64,000 nt of DNA from Mycteria americana. Taxonomy: Eukaryota > Chordata > Aves > Ciconiiformes > Ciconiidae. The translations under genes and the position numbers were made by a program. Position 1 is the first letter of the stretch; every line of letters starts with the position of its first letter. A model generated the notes under the pieces. That model saw nothing but the letters and a program-made list of their open reading frames with translations, was not told where the DNA came from and did no database searches. The stretch is from positions 1,178,001-1,242,000 of the forward strand of contig NW_027445624.1 of assembly GCF_035582795.1 (NCBI RefSeq), read 5' to 3'. Positions 48,413 to 58,514 of the stretch are shown one piece after another.

Positions 48413-50500
48413 CTAGAAGAAGAAAGAAAGGTGATCAGAACTTAAAATAAGGCACTTGTACCCAACATAAAGCAGTGAAAACAGATTCTAAAACCTGAAC
48501 ATCAAAACATTCTGTTCTGATACTCTAGTGAATGTGAACATTTATACGTATACATAAACTGTTCCCTCTTGGTGCATGCAGTGCAACTAAAAAAAAAAAC
48601 CCCAAATCACATTTCTACTTTGTCACAAATTACTCCAAGACTTACAGATACAGAACACAACAGTGCAAGCGAAGTCCTCAGACATTTTGTCTCTGCGAGT
48701 AAGTATCAAAAATATGAAGCCTCTACTACAGTTTTGTGTTCTTAAATAATCAACCATGAAAGTACAAAGGTAACTTTAGCCAACCCGTATATCCCTAGCA
48801 TTACAAGTAGGTACCAGAGAGAGTACTTCAGTTTCTAAGAAAGAATAGGGAGGCTCTAGACACTTTGAAGGGCAAGTTTACTGAAATGAAACAAATCAGC
48901 CATCTGACAAAGAAATAACAAAACTGCCAGCAGCATCGTCTTTACCACAGTGTTTCTCTGTGGAAGCCCAAGCACTCTGTTCAGATATCTACCATATTTA
49001 GACATGAAAGTGCCAAAATGTGCTCAATGTGTTACATATGCTATATTGACTAAAAATAGGCGCAGAAATCTCACCTGAAAGCAGTTCCTAGGATTTTTTT
49101 GGGAAAAAAAGGTCTTAACTGCCTGAATCTGCTTTAAGATAATCTTGAAAATGCTACAATATTGTAGGAAATAATTATTACATTTGAAAACTTGCTGAGA
49201 TTCCACGTACTCATTGATCTGTGTCTGCATGCTACTCATCACCAATCAGACATGCAACCATTGATGGCATTAACAAACAATTCCTACACCATCCAAAGTG
49301 TCCCATGAGCAGAGGCAATTCAAAGGCTGCTGTGGAATTCATGTGAAGTTTACATGCAGAGCCATAGAAATTCAGGGCTTTTTGCTTGCAAATGCTTCAT
49401 GGGTACCAGGACGCTGCTGTACTGTTTGTTCAAGGCACACTGTAACTCACTAGTCTATTTACTGAGAAGCAACATCAGAAAGGCATGGCAAAACCACAAG
49501 CTAATAATATCTACTAATGGTGGTGGAGAGGCGTATCTCAAAGAAGGCTGGAAAACATGACCATTCAAACAATGCTAATGCAGCTGATAGAGATCTGGAC
49601 TGTATGAATACATAAATGACAGCAATAATCCTGGAGTCAGGATGGCATTTGAATATCTGTAATTTTAATCAATACACCTGATTCTCTGTCCTCCAAACAG
49701 CTTAGGAACACAGAATTAAATCCTGGAGCACGCATATCACCTCAGGGTAAAAACCGGACCTGGAAAGAGAACTGGTAACATTTGGTAACATGCTAAACTG
49801 CTTACTGAGGTTCAAGTTTGGAAAGGATTAACTACTCTTTCATCGCACTCGCACAAAAGACAACACGCTTTAGGATAGTGTTCTTCTTCTCTTGCCGGAA
49901 ACGGACATTGTCTTTAGGAAACTAATAGGAATCACTTAGGAATGCAACTTCTTGTTTGCGTGGTTCCCCAGCTGGCAACCCTTGGTCTTTCCTCTATAGC
50001 TAGTACGCACAAAACCCAGATTTGGGGCATAAGAATACCTGCCATATCCCACCCCGCCTCCCCCAAATGCAAGAAATAGTCAAGCCCTGAGAATCAGACT
50101 CTTCTGAGATGGGAACAAAGTCTCAGGTTACACTACAATGCCTGTCTGTCTGGACTATAAAAGCACTAAAAGCAAACACATGTGATGAGGAATCTCTCCA
50201 CAGAGAGGAAACAGCATCTACAGCCTTGGTCTCAGAAAAATCAGCCCCAAGAACAAACCCAACAGACTCCTCTTATTTAAAAGTTACCATTGTTGGAGTT
50301 TGAACCCCATGTCCCAGCAGGCCTAAAAAGGTAAGTCTCCTTTGGGACAGATACAGTAAAATCTACCCCATGACAACAAAAACTAACAGCAGCTTTAACG
50401 AGAAAGATACAGTCTGAATGCCTCTGTAAACTAATACCCATCCAAAAAGTTCACACGCTGGAACCCCTAACAAAGAATACCATGCTTTACGGATACTCAC

Positions 50501-50600
50501 ATAACATATGTTTTGCTGGTAGCTTTAACTCCTCCAACAGGGATTCTCCTAACAATTACCGATGAGTTCCTAGGAATCAGGGCATTATCATCTGTGTATT
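50501..50600 (-). CDS. RBBP6-like: RBBP6-like exon 2 (DWNN domain end)
   Basis: After acceptor TTTTCAG, the 100-bp exon encodes EYTDDNALIPRNSSVIVRR, the C-terminal strand of the DWNN fold. It ends before donor GTGAGT in phase 2. The join to exon 1 restores the conserved reading exactly. Confidence 0.93.
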
Positions 50601-52949
50601 CTGAAAACAACACAAACACAGAAAAAAACATGAGTCAGTTTGTAAGAATGTATATTAATATGTCATTACATAGCACTTCACAGAATCCCTTTCAGATTAA
50701 AAAGAAAAATGTTCTAGGTAACATCACGCTTTTATTGTCCCAACACACTAACAGGACATTCCAAGAAATCCTCAGGTCTGAGAATCAAACACAAGCAGTA
50801 AAATCTTTTGCATTTCTTAAAAATAGTTTGAACGCCAACAGCAAAAGGGGCTCAAAGGTCACTAAAGGAGAGTCTGCTAATGCATGAGGTTCTTTCCTGA
50901 CCTAGCTTACGTTGCTTTTGCTGCTCTTAGGCTACAAAACCAAGACATCTCTGGAGAAAAACAAACCACAGCAAAGTCTCACCTGCTTAAACCACATTCC
51001 AAAGTCTGACTAGCTTGCCCTGCAACACCACAGGCACTCAGCTAAAGCATGGAAACTCTGTGCCACTGCTTTCATAGCTGTTCACTAAAAACGATTCACC
51101 CATGAAGACTGACAGAACACAGAAGACAGCCTGCCATCTCTGTCTATTTCTTGCAGCTTAATCCATCAACAGCCACACTTCTCAGCTGCTCAGGGCTTTA
51201 CATTGACATGGAAACACAACTGGCAGGGCTACACATTGGATCACAGAGATTTTGGGGTTTTTTGAGCTTGCTTTCACAAGTAGGGCAGAATTGGCTCCAA
51301 CTAAGGTGGTATCTGCCCTCTTAAGCATCTAGTTTGAATCAGCCCAAGGGACGTGGATTCTTTCGATGCACTTTTTGCAGAGCAGACAGACTCAAACAAA
51401 ATGACTTATGAAGACAGCCTTGAAGAGCCTTTTGAAAGCAGTGTGTGCCTGAAGCTATCCATGCTTTGCCTTGGCTTACACCATGTTAGTCTTCTGAAGA
51501 GGAGGAAAGCCTTCTGACCTTTTCTGTAAGGCCCAAACAAAAAAACCCCACAACTCCCCGAGACACTTGGACTGAGTCAGCTTAAAACGCAAAGATGTCT
51601 CCATGAGAATGGTTTGTATCTTGTACTTACACGAGCTGGCTGTGACTAAATATTTTAAAGCACTATCAGCAGCCATTCCCTGTAATCTGCCTACAGCTGT
51701 ACATACTAAAAGCTTTGCAGACGGAATCAGAACGATGGTCTGAAAACCAAAGCTGCTGTATCTCCAGTCAAGCTCTGTCAGGGCGGTTTTGCTCAGTGAT
51801 CACACACAAAATAGGAATATTTCACAATTTCGGCTCCCTTTTTCAGTATATTATTCCTACAGGCAGGAACCTCTCTGAGACCAAAACATACCTACCAGAA
51901 GACATTATTTCAACCACGAAATGAACAGTTTACTTCTACTTCCAAATGACAGAATGCTTCTTCAGAAAACCGAGAAATCATTTTGCTGAAACTAATTCCT
52001 GTTCTTTCCACCTAGGGAACCAAACAGTATGCTTCCTCTGGAATTCAGAGCAGTTTCAAAATGTCGGAGAAAGGACTACTAATGACGATACCAGAAGCTT
52101 TTACAGAGGTCATATCCTGAAACCAACCCCTAGAGCTCTTCTCAAAAGGAAAATCTAACCATTACACAGCCACCTGTCAAGAAAGGCCTGCACTGGGACA
52201 TTGTCATGGAGGAGGAGCTCAAACAGTACTGAGGCCCCGACAAACAACTGGGAGACCATGCCAGCTGCAGTCCTAGGAGCCCAAAGCAGCTGTTTCTACC
52301 TGCTGAACAGAGCCATACAGGCTATTCTCTGTGGTCCAGATCACAAACCACTGGATTAAGATCAGAGTCCCATTGCGGTTTTGGGTTCTTTTCTTTTTTC
52401 TTGTATTTTGCCTGAGAAGCAGAAGAGCACATTCTCCAAGTGTTTTGTGTCAGAATGTTACAGGGCAGGAAAGAGGACTCAAAGCCCTGAGTTCTGGAGT
52501 TTGCAGTTCTTCCACAATATTGTGAGAACATCTCTTCTAAAAGACAGGTCAAGAAATTCAGGTCAAATTCAAAGGAGGCAAGTTGAAATGCATCATTCTT
52601 GAGCATAGGCCTTTGGAAGGGAATTCTGCCTTTATAGAACGTGCCTCTATAGCAAGCATGGAAGAGGACGCACACACACCCCTGCCCTTTAAAATACGTC
52701 CTAACCATCCATTGTGCCTTCCCAGCATCTTAAAAGGAGTCCATCATATCATTTTTTTCCACTGATATTTACAGTCCTGTTTACTTTTTGCTTATATTAG
52801 CAGGATGGGCCCCAGACTGACTCACGCTACGTGGGGACAAGCCACAAAGAGCAGAGTGCAGCTCCCGCAGGCCAGGGCTGCTGCGGTGCGGTCTGCGACG
52901 CCACCAGCCAGACGGACCCCGAGGCCCCGTGCCCGCTGCCCCCACGCAC

Positions 52950-53115
52950 CTTCTTTGGTCTGGGCATTGGTGATCTGCAGGTCGCAGTTGGACACCTTCA
53001 GCTTCTCGCGGCTCATGATCTGGCGCTTGAGGTCGCACAGGGAGATGTGGAGGCCGCTGAAGGTGACCGTATCATAGCTCATCTTGGAGGAGAACTTGTA
53101 ATGGACGCACGACAT
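52950..53115 (-). CDS. RBBP6-like: RBBP6-like exon 1 (DWNN domain start)
   Basis: ATG at 53,115 starts MSCVHYKFSSK, the exact RBBP6 N-terminus, and the exon ends AAAGAAG before donor GTGCGTG (166 bp, phase 1). It encodes most of the DWNN ubiquitin-like fold, including LHISLCDLKRQIM and CDLQITNAQTKE. An upstream in-frame ATG at 53,145 exists, but the RBBP6 start is the conserved one. Confidence 0.92.
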
Positions 53116-53341
53116 GGTTGGGGCCAGGCGGTGCCTACTCCACAACAGCGTCTACCGTGGCAGAAGGCGCCGCGGCCTCTGCACCACGTTACGGCCTGCG
53201 GCAGCACGGGGAAGGACCCACCGAGGGGTCAGGGCAAGCAGCACAGGCTGAGGTGGAGTGGGCCGAAGGCACTCAAAGGGAACGGCGCTCGGCCTCCGCT
53301 CCCTCTCTCGCACAGAGCGCTCCCAGCGCTGACTGCTCGCT
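53116..53341. promoter_or_regulatory. Candidate bidirectional promoter, GC-rich
   Basis: This 226-bp CpG-bearing interval separates the minus-strand RBBP6-like ATG (53,115) from the nearest plus-strand ATG (53,342) of the divergent gene. No TATA box is evident. Head-to-head placement with CpG-rich DNA is typical of shared housekeeping promoters; function is inferred. Confidence 0.5.
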
Positions 53342-53665
53342 ATGGCGACTCAGGAGCCCCTGCCTCAGCGTTCCGCCCAGGGGTTTCCCGGCCAACAACC
53401 AAACGCCTGCCTCGAGCGGGTCACTGCACACTCACAATGGCATACTGCACCCAGGTGCTGGCGCAATGATCGCCATGGGGACGGAGGCTGTTTGCCCCAA
53501 ACAAACCCCACACTGACCAAGCGCCATAGCAGGTACAGCAGCAGGCTCCCGCTCCTCCTGCTGCTCCTGCCCTCCAGGTACCCCCCAGCCACTCTGCCCG
53601 CCAATATCTCACCCCATCACCCCTCTTCGCTTCCCCCAGCAGAGAGCTTCCCTCTCCGCCTGCCG

Positions 53666-54275
53666 ATGGCAATGGATGTGCCCAGTGTGATCTTCACCGT
53701 TCCGGCCATGCCTGCACAAGTCACTGCCTGCGGGCTGCCCTCTGTTCCAGGGCTGACGGTGTCCTCTGAGCCTGCCCAGCTCCACCCCATCACCTACCAG
53801 CTGGGGCAGGCCAGCGTCTGGCAGGGGGTGCCAGGACCCCTGGGGACCCCAGGGCAGCTGGTGCAGCTCTCCTGTGGGGTGCAGCTCCCCGCCATGGTGC
53901 AGCTCCCCCATGGGGTGCAGCTCCCCCAAGTGCCAGCCTACAGCGGGGGTCAGCAGGTGGTGATGGGGACGCTGGTGCCCAACCAGCCGATGGGGCTGGG
54001 GCCATGGGCCATGGTCCAAGGGGAACCCCTGTACCCAACGGACTCCTGCTCGCTGCAAGTCCCTGCCCAGCCCGGACCGCCGCCACCCTGCTGCCCCCCG
54101 GCTCAGCATTGGGTGCAGGGCCCCCCTGTGCTCCACACCCTGCCCAGCAGCGCTCAGAACCTGTCAGAGGCCTCCAACAAGGACGGGGTGGCCATCGAGG
54201 ACAGCATCTCTGCCACCAGCCCCCACCAGACCGCCCTGGCTCCTATCACCGGCAGAACCACAACAAAGCCCACAG
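53666..54275 (+). CDS. Unrecognised proline-rich protein, first coding exon
   Basis: I do not recognise this gene. The frame is open from an ATG at 53,342, but the protein-like composition begins at the ATG at 53,666 (MAMDVPSVIFTVPAMPAQV), just after a CCCCCAG that could be a splice acceptor, so I chose that start. The 203 codons are rich in Pro, Gln, Val and Gly with repeated GVQLP words, and a Ser/Thr-rich end. The exon ends CCCACAG before donor GTGAGT in phase 1. The composition resembles a low-complexity transactivation-type region, but that is only analogy. It is divergent from the RBBP6-like gene. Confidence 0.6.
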
Positions 54276-54369
54276 GTGAGTTTTGGGGGATACCCAAGCC
54301 TGCAGGTGGACAGCCAAGCTGAGGACAGCTTGCACTGCCCTTGGGTTGGGTTGACTTTGTTTGCTTCTC

Positions 54370-54374
54370 AGCAG
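54370..54374 (+). promoter_or_regulatory. NAGNAG tandem splice acceptor
   Basis: TTCTCAGCAGCGG offers two acceptors three bases apart. Use of either keeps the frame and adds or drops one alanine. Confidence 0.5.
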
Positions 54375-55839
54375 CGGTGACCAACCCAGCGGCCCCAGGG
54401 GAGCCCGCGGACCTGCCCAAACAGGGGCCTGCCACCTTCGCCGAGGCCTTTGCTGAGCAGGCAGAGGACACCACCCTCAAACATATGCTCGCCTGGCTCA
54501 ACACCACAGACGGCGAGGACACCATCCCCGATGTCCCCGACAGTCCCAGCTTGACCACCTTCCTCCACGAGCTCCCTGACCTCTCCGAGTATGTGGCGGA
54601 GGGCGGCAGCACCAAGGAGCGAGCGGCGGTGTTGGGGCTGGGGAACAGTGAGAACACTGTCCCCGATGACCCCAACATGACTGCCTTCCTCAATGAGCTC
54701 CCCGACCTCTCCGAGTACGTGGTGAAGGGTGGCTGCCCCAAGGAGCGAGTGGTGGTGGTGGGGTTGGGGGACGGCGAGGACGCCATCCCTGATGTCCTTG
54801 ATTTCCCCAACAGCCTCACCAGCACCGCTTTCCTCAATGAGGTCCACAACTTCCCAGAGTATGTGGCAGACGGTGACTGCCGCCAGGACCAAGCGGTGGT
54901 GGCATGGCTAGGGGACAGTGAGGACACCGACTTGACTACCAAGGTCCTCGATGAGGTCCCCGACCTGTCCGGGTATGTGGCAGAGAGTGGCTGCCCCAAG
55001 CATCCAGTGATGGCGGTGGGGCTGGGGGATGGCAAGGACACCATCCCAAATGTTCCTGATGTCCCCAAGTTGACCACCTCCCTCAACAAGCTCCCCCACC
55101 TCTTGGATACAGGGCAGAGGGTGGCTGCAACAGGGAGCAAGTGGCGGCGGTGATGCTGGTGGACAGCGAAAACACCTTTCCTGATGTCCCCGACAGCCTT
55201 GCCAGCACCACCTTCTGCAACGAAGTCCCTGACTTCTTGGAGTACGGGGAGGAGGGCGACTGCTCCGAGGACCGCCTGGCAGCAGCAATGCTGGGGGACA
55301 CCGACCCGTTCTGGGGGATGGCGGCCTCCCCCTTGCAGGACCCCAGGGGGAAGCAGGGTGGGCTGGTGGCAGACCTCCCCACCTGGCTGCCACTATGTCC
55401 CTTGGGGACTTCCAAGGAGAGCTCTCCAGAGAGTTCTTGGGAGAGTTCAGAGGAGTCTCCAGAGGACAGTCCTGTGGAGAGTCCCCAGAAGGATCCCCTG
55501 AAGACTCCTCCAGAGAGTCCCCTGCTGAGCCCCCTGCAGATCCCGCTGCTGAGTCCCCTGGGCAGCCCCCCGACTGCCCCCCAGCATCATTTGCCCCGCA
55601 TGGCCCAACTGGTGGAGGAGGCCCTGCAGAGGCAGCCCCGGGTGGTTTTGACCCGCTTGCCAGTGCGGGCGGGCGTTGTTTCCTGCCAGGTGGTGCCCAG
55701 ATCAGGAGAGACAGGCAGCAAGAAGGCCAAGCGCCCCACGCCAGCCAGCACCCCCAAGATGCAAGTGACCTCCCTGCAGGACAACATGCCACCAAAGAAA
55801 AAGAAGAAGATGGTGGTTCGACAGCAGGCCAAAAACTGA
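54372..55839 (+). pseudogene. Unrecognised acidic-repeat protein, second exon (frameshifted)
   Basis: After a 96-bp intron with a NAGNAG acceptor (CAGCAG), the frame continues as AVTNPAAPGEPADL and then six acidic modules. Translation in the entry frame stops at 55,153, but from 55,108 the next frame carries on the same module pattern through 55,839. One base is missing at about 55,107 (GATAC where GAxTAC is expected). The second half has an SP-rich acidic stretch (ESSEESPEDSPVESPQ), a LVEEALQRQPRVVLTRLPV segment and a basic end with KKAKRP and KKKKKM, possibly a nuclear signal. The function is unknown. It is either a decaying gene or an assembly indel. Confidence 0.6.
54520..55275 (+). repeat. 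Six tandem protein modules (38-48 residues) in the divergent gene
   Basis: Each module has an acidic DGEDTIPDVPDSP-like half, a T-x-F-L-x-E-L-P-D-L-S-E-Y-V core and a short basic tail such as KERVVVV. The EYV codons sit at about 54,587, 54,713, 54,857, 54,971, 55,106 and 55,240. The spacings are 126, 144, 114, 135 and 134 bp; only the last is not a multiple of three, which marks the frameshift independently of any homology. Confidence 0.85.
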
Positions 55840-58432
55840 AAAGCGCTCTGGGATGGGAAGCTGGACGGGGACAGCACGGCGATGGGTGTCAGCAGGCAGC
55901 AGGCAGGAAGCAGGAGGCAGAGAGCATCCGACAGCAACAACGTGCCCGCCAAGCGACCTACAACCTGGGGGACGCCAGGGGGCTAAAGTCCTTCGTGCAG
56001 CGGAGGGGACAGGTTTATACAGCCAGTCCATCGAAAACCCGCAGCACAGAGTCCTTAAACTGCTGGCCTGGGGCTCTGGCCACGCACCCAGCCCCAGGCA
56101 GGGACCCTCGCCCGCCCCAGTCCCCTGGCACCCTGCGCTTTCAGCTATGGCTCTCCGCTGCCCTGGTGCTACATATGGCTCTCCGCTGCCCTGGTGCTAC
56201 AATATGTTCACTGGAACAGGCGACACAGCACTGCAGGATGCTAGCACGGCCAGCGTCATGGCCGGTCAGTCCCTGTGGCTCTCGGCAGCACAGGGCCACA
56301 TGTCACTGCAGTGCCCCGGGGCAGACCCTGGAAGGCCCCGGGCTGGGAGGAAGCTGTGCAGCGGTGGGGGCAGGGGCAAGGCAGGGCAGATGCACTCAAT
56401 GCTCCGGTACGCGTGAGCCCCCTCTGCCCACCACGATGGCGCCGGCCCCGGGCCCACCAAGCGCCACTTCTGCTTCCAACGCCTTGACCCTGCACCCCTG
56501 CTGGCCCCGCCCCCAGAGAGGAGGCCACGCCCCCTGCCCAGCAGAGGCTGCAGCCGCAGTGCCACCTCGCCGTTACTGAATGGAACCACCGCCCGGAACC
56601 GGCATCCCCACCCCGGCCTGGTACCAACCCCTGCTACCACCATCTCTACCCCATCCTGCTGCTGACAGCCCCGCCACCGGCACCCCCACCTCCGCCTGGA
56701 ACCGGCATCCCCAGGAACTGCATCCCCGCCCCGGGGATGAGGACACCGCGCACCGACCTGAGGGCACACTTGCTGATATCCATCCACAGTTTCCACCTGC
56801 TGGGGCAAGGAGTGAAGGTGGTGGGGCCGGTGGGCCAACCGCCTCACCCAGAGACCCAGGCCGGCCCCAGCGTGCCCCCCAGGGTCCCCAGTCCCCTGCT
56901 GGCGGCCCCGAGACCCAGTGCGGGGTGCCTCCAAGCCCCCTGCGGATGGCAAGAAGGAGACGGCATTGGCGGCGGCATCAAACAGCTAAGCGCGCACTGG
57001 GGCGGCTGCCAAACCCAAGCAGCCAACCTGGCTGCGCCTGTCACCCACGGAGGGCCAAACCCACGGGAGGGGCTGCTGCAGTAGCTGTGCATGCCACTGC
57101 GGCTGCTGTGCCCTCCTGCTGACCCCCTGCTATCCCTCGGGCCATGGGGGGGCCTCACAGCTGCGCCAACCCCGCTGGAGAAGCAGGAGGAGCAGGTCCC
57201 CCTCACACGCGAGCAGTGGCCCAAGCGGGAGCACATGAAGAAGCTGTTCCAGGAGGAGCGGGAGTGAGCGGCCCGGCACATGTCACTGGGCTAGCTGCAG
57301 ATTTTTGTGCAGAGGGATCGACATGGAGAGAGTCAACGAGTACGGCTACCCATAACTCACCGCTCCAGCACCGTCCCCCATAGCACCCATGCCCAGAGGA
57401 GATCCAGAGGCAGAGACCTGCACCACCCGCTCCAGCCCCAGCCCTCTCCTAGATCCCCGTTTCTTGCTTAATTTATTAAAAGAGTTGGCGGTTCGCTTTG
57501 CAGCGCCTCTCTGCCTGCGGTCATCTGCGCAGTGGGAGGTGGGGTGGGGGGTTAATGCAGACCCTGCCCACCTCGCGGGTTGCTGAGCTGGGCTGGGGAT
57601 GGCCACCGAGAGGATGGGTAGACGTGGCATCGCTCCGGGTGGTGGTCGCCCGTGGGAGAAACCATGTTGATTAGCATCAACGTTGGGAGGACAGAGGCCT
57701 CTACCACTGCCCCACACCAGCATCATCGCCCTGGTACTGGCATCACCATCACTGCCCCAGCACCAGCATCACTGCCGGCGAGCCGGATCCAGCCCTGGGA
57801 AGGAGCCGCAGTTGCTGCGGGGGGCCATGCAGGGTCTGGCTGAGCGCGGAAAACTCAGCTCGCACTTGGCCAGCAAGTGGGCATCCCTGGCTGAGGCTCG
57901 CACTCCGAGATCCCAGAGCTGGCGCTGTACCAGCTGCCCTGCTCGCTCGGCCTGAGAGCAGCTTCCACCGACTGCTATACGCCAACAGGAACAGCACTGT
58001 CTTCTCCCATGCCCATCTCCATGCTCAGCAGGACCTGTTCACACACCCCTGCCAGCCGGCCTTGCTGCCTCAAAATCCTTGCTGTGCTGCTCAAGGCCAT
58101 GAAACTGTCATGCTACGGCTGTACCCACATCGCTGTTCCTCCTTCTGAGTGACGCTGCCCATTTCTGTGTATTCCCACCTGCCCTCAGCCATCTGCTCTT
58201 TTCAAGCTTGTAAGCATTTTGGAAAAGCACAGTTGGGTTTTTCTTTAATACCTGCTTTGACCTCACTACAGGATAGGCTCAGAGTCCATGACTATGGCTG
58301 GCAAAGCCGTAGCCATACGGAACTGTGTAGGGAGGAAAAAGACCCAGTAGTTCAGCTCATTTCAGTTGTTGAAGACAAGGCTTTTGGCTACAACACAGTC
58401 AAGAACATTTAAAAGCAGAACTAACCTATTCT
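55840..58432. other. GC-rich region, no gene established
   Basis: The first 250 bp may be 3' UTR or a further exon of the divergent gene; an overlapping frame has KSFVQRRGQVYTASPSK near 55,990. Near 57,180-57,265 a short frame, EEQVPLTREQWPKREHMKKL, looks protein-like and ends in TGA, with further similar words broken by a stop and a frame change after it, which suggests a decayed exon. A near-direct repeat of TATGGCTCTCCGCTGCCCTG occurs at 56,148 and 56,174. I could not name any protein here. Confidence 0.45.
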
Positions 58433-58514
58433 CCCTCCTTAATTGGCACCTCTTTCTTCATCGGTTCTTTGCCTTTCTTTAGTTCCTGGGGAGGACGTAT
58501 CAAGATTTTCCTGT
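58433..58514 (-). CDS. Possible terminal exon on the minus strand
   Basis: On the minus strand TTTTACACAG precedes a short frame, KILIRPPQELKKGKEPMKK followed by EVPIKEGE and a TAG. The strong acceptor and a conserved-looking charged end suggest the last exon of an unidentified gene whose upstream exons would lie at higher coordinates. Chance cannot be excluded for so short a piece. Confidence 0.25.

Larger units (their letters stand above)
40744..53115 (-). pseudogene. RBBP6-like: RBBP6-like gene (E3 ubiquitin ligase), probably disabled copy
   Basis: RBBP6 is a nuclear RING E3 ligase with an N-terminal DWNN ubiquitin-like domain that acts in mRNA 3'-end processing and p53/Rb control. This copy has 14 exons with GT-AG introns and consistent phases up to exon 13, covering DWNN (residues 1-76), a CCHC knuckle (Cys161, Cys164, His169, Cys174), a RING (Cys259, 262, 274/275, 280, 283, 296, 299) and a proline-rich region, plus an RS-rich fragment. 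Retained introns rule out a retrocopy. Many substitutions relative to the strongly conserved vertebrate protein suggest a fast-evolving paralogue. Lesions are a one-base deletion near 42,127, a CR1 in the end of exon 13, a stop at 40,990 and loss of the C-terminal half. A truncated expressed form cannot be excluded. Confidence 0.85.

Noticed and set aside
53609..55795. Long minus-strand frames opposite the acidic-repeat gene
   Set aside because: They are antisense shadows in GC-rich DNA with no domain and no splice logic; the plus-strand modules explain the openness.
55395..56579. A 394-codon plus-strand frame overlapping the acidic-repeat gene
   Set aside because: It overlaps the SP-rich frame that continues the modules. 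Its Gly/Pro/Arg composition is that of an out-of-frame GC-rich shadow; only its last third might hold a separate exon.
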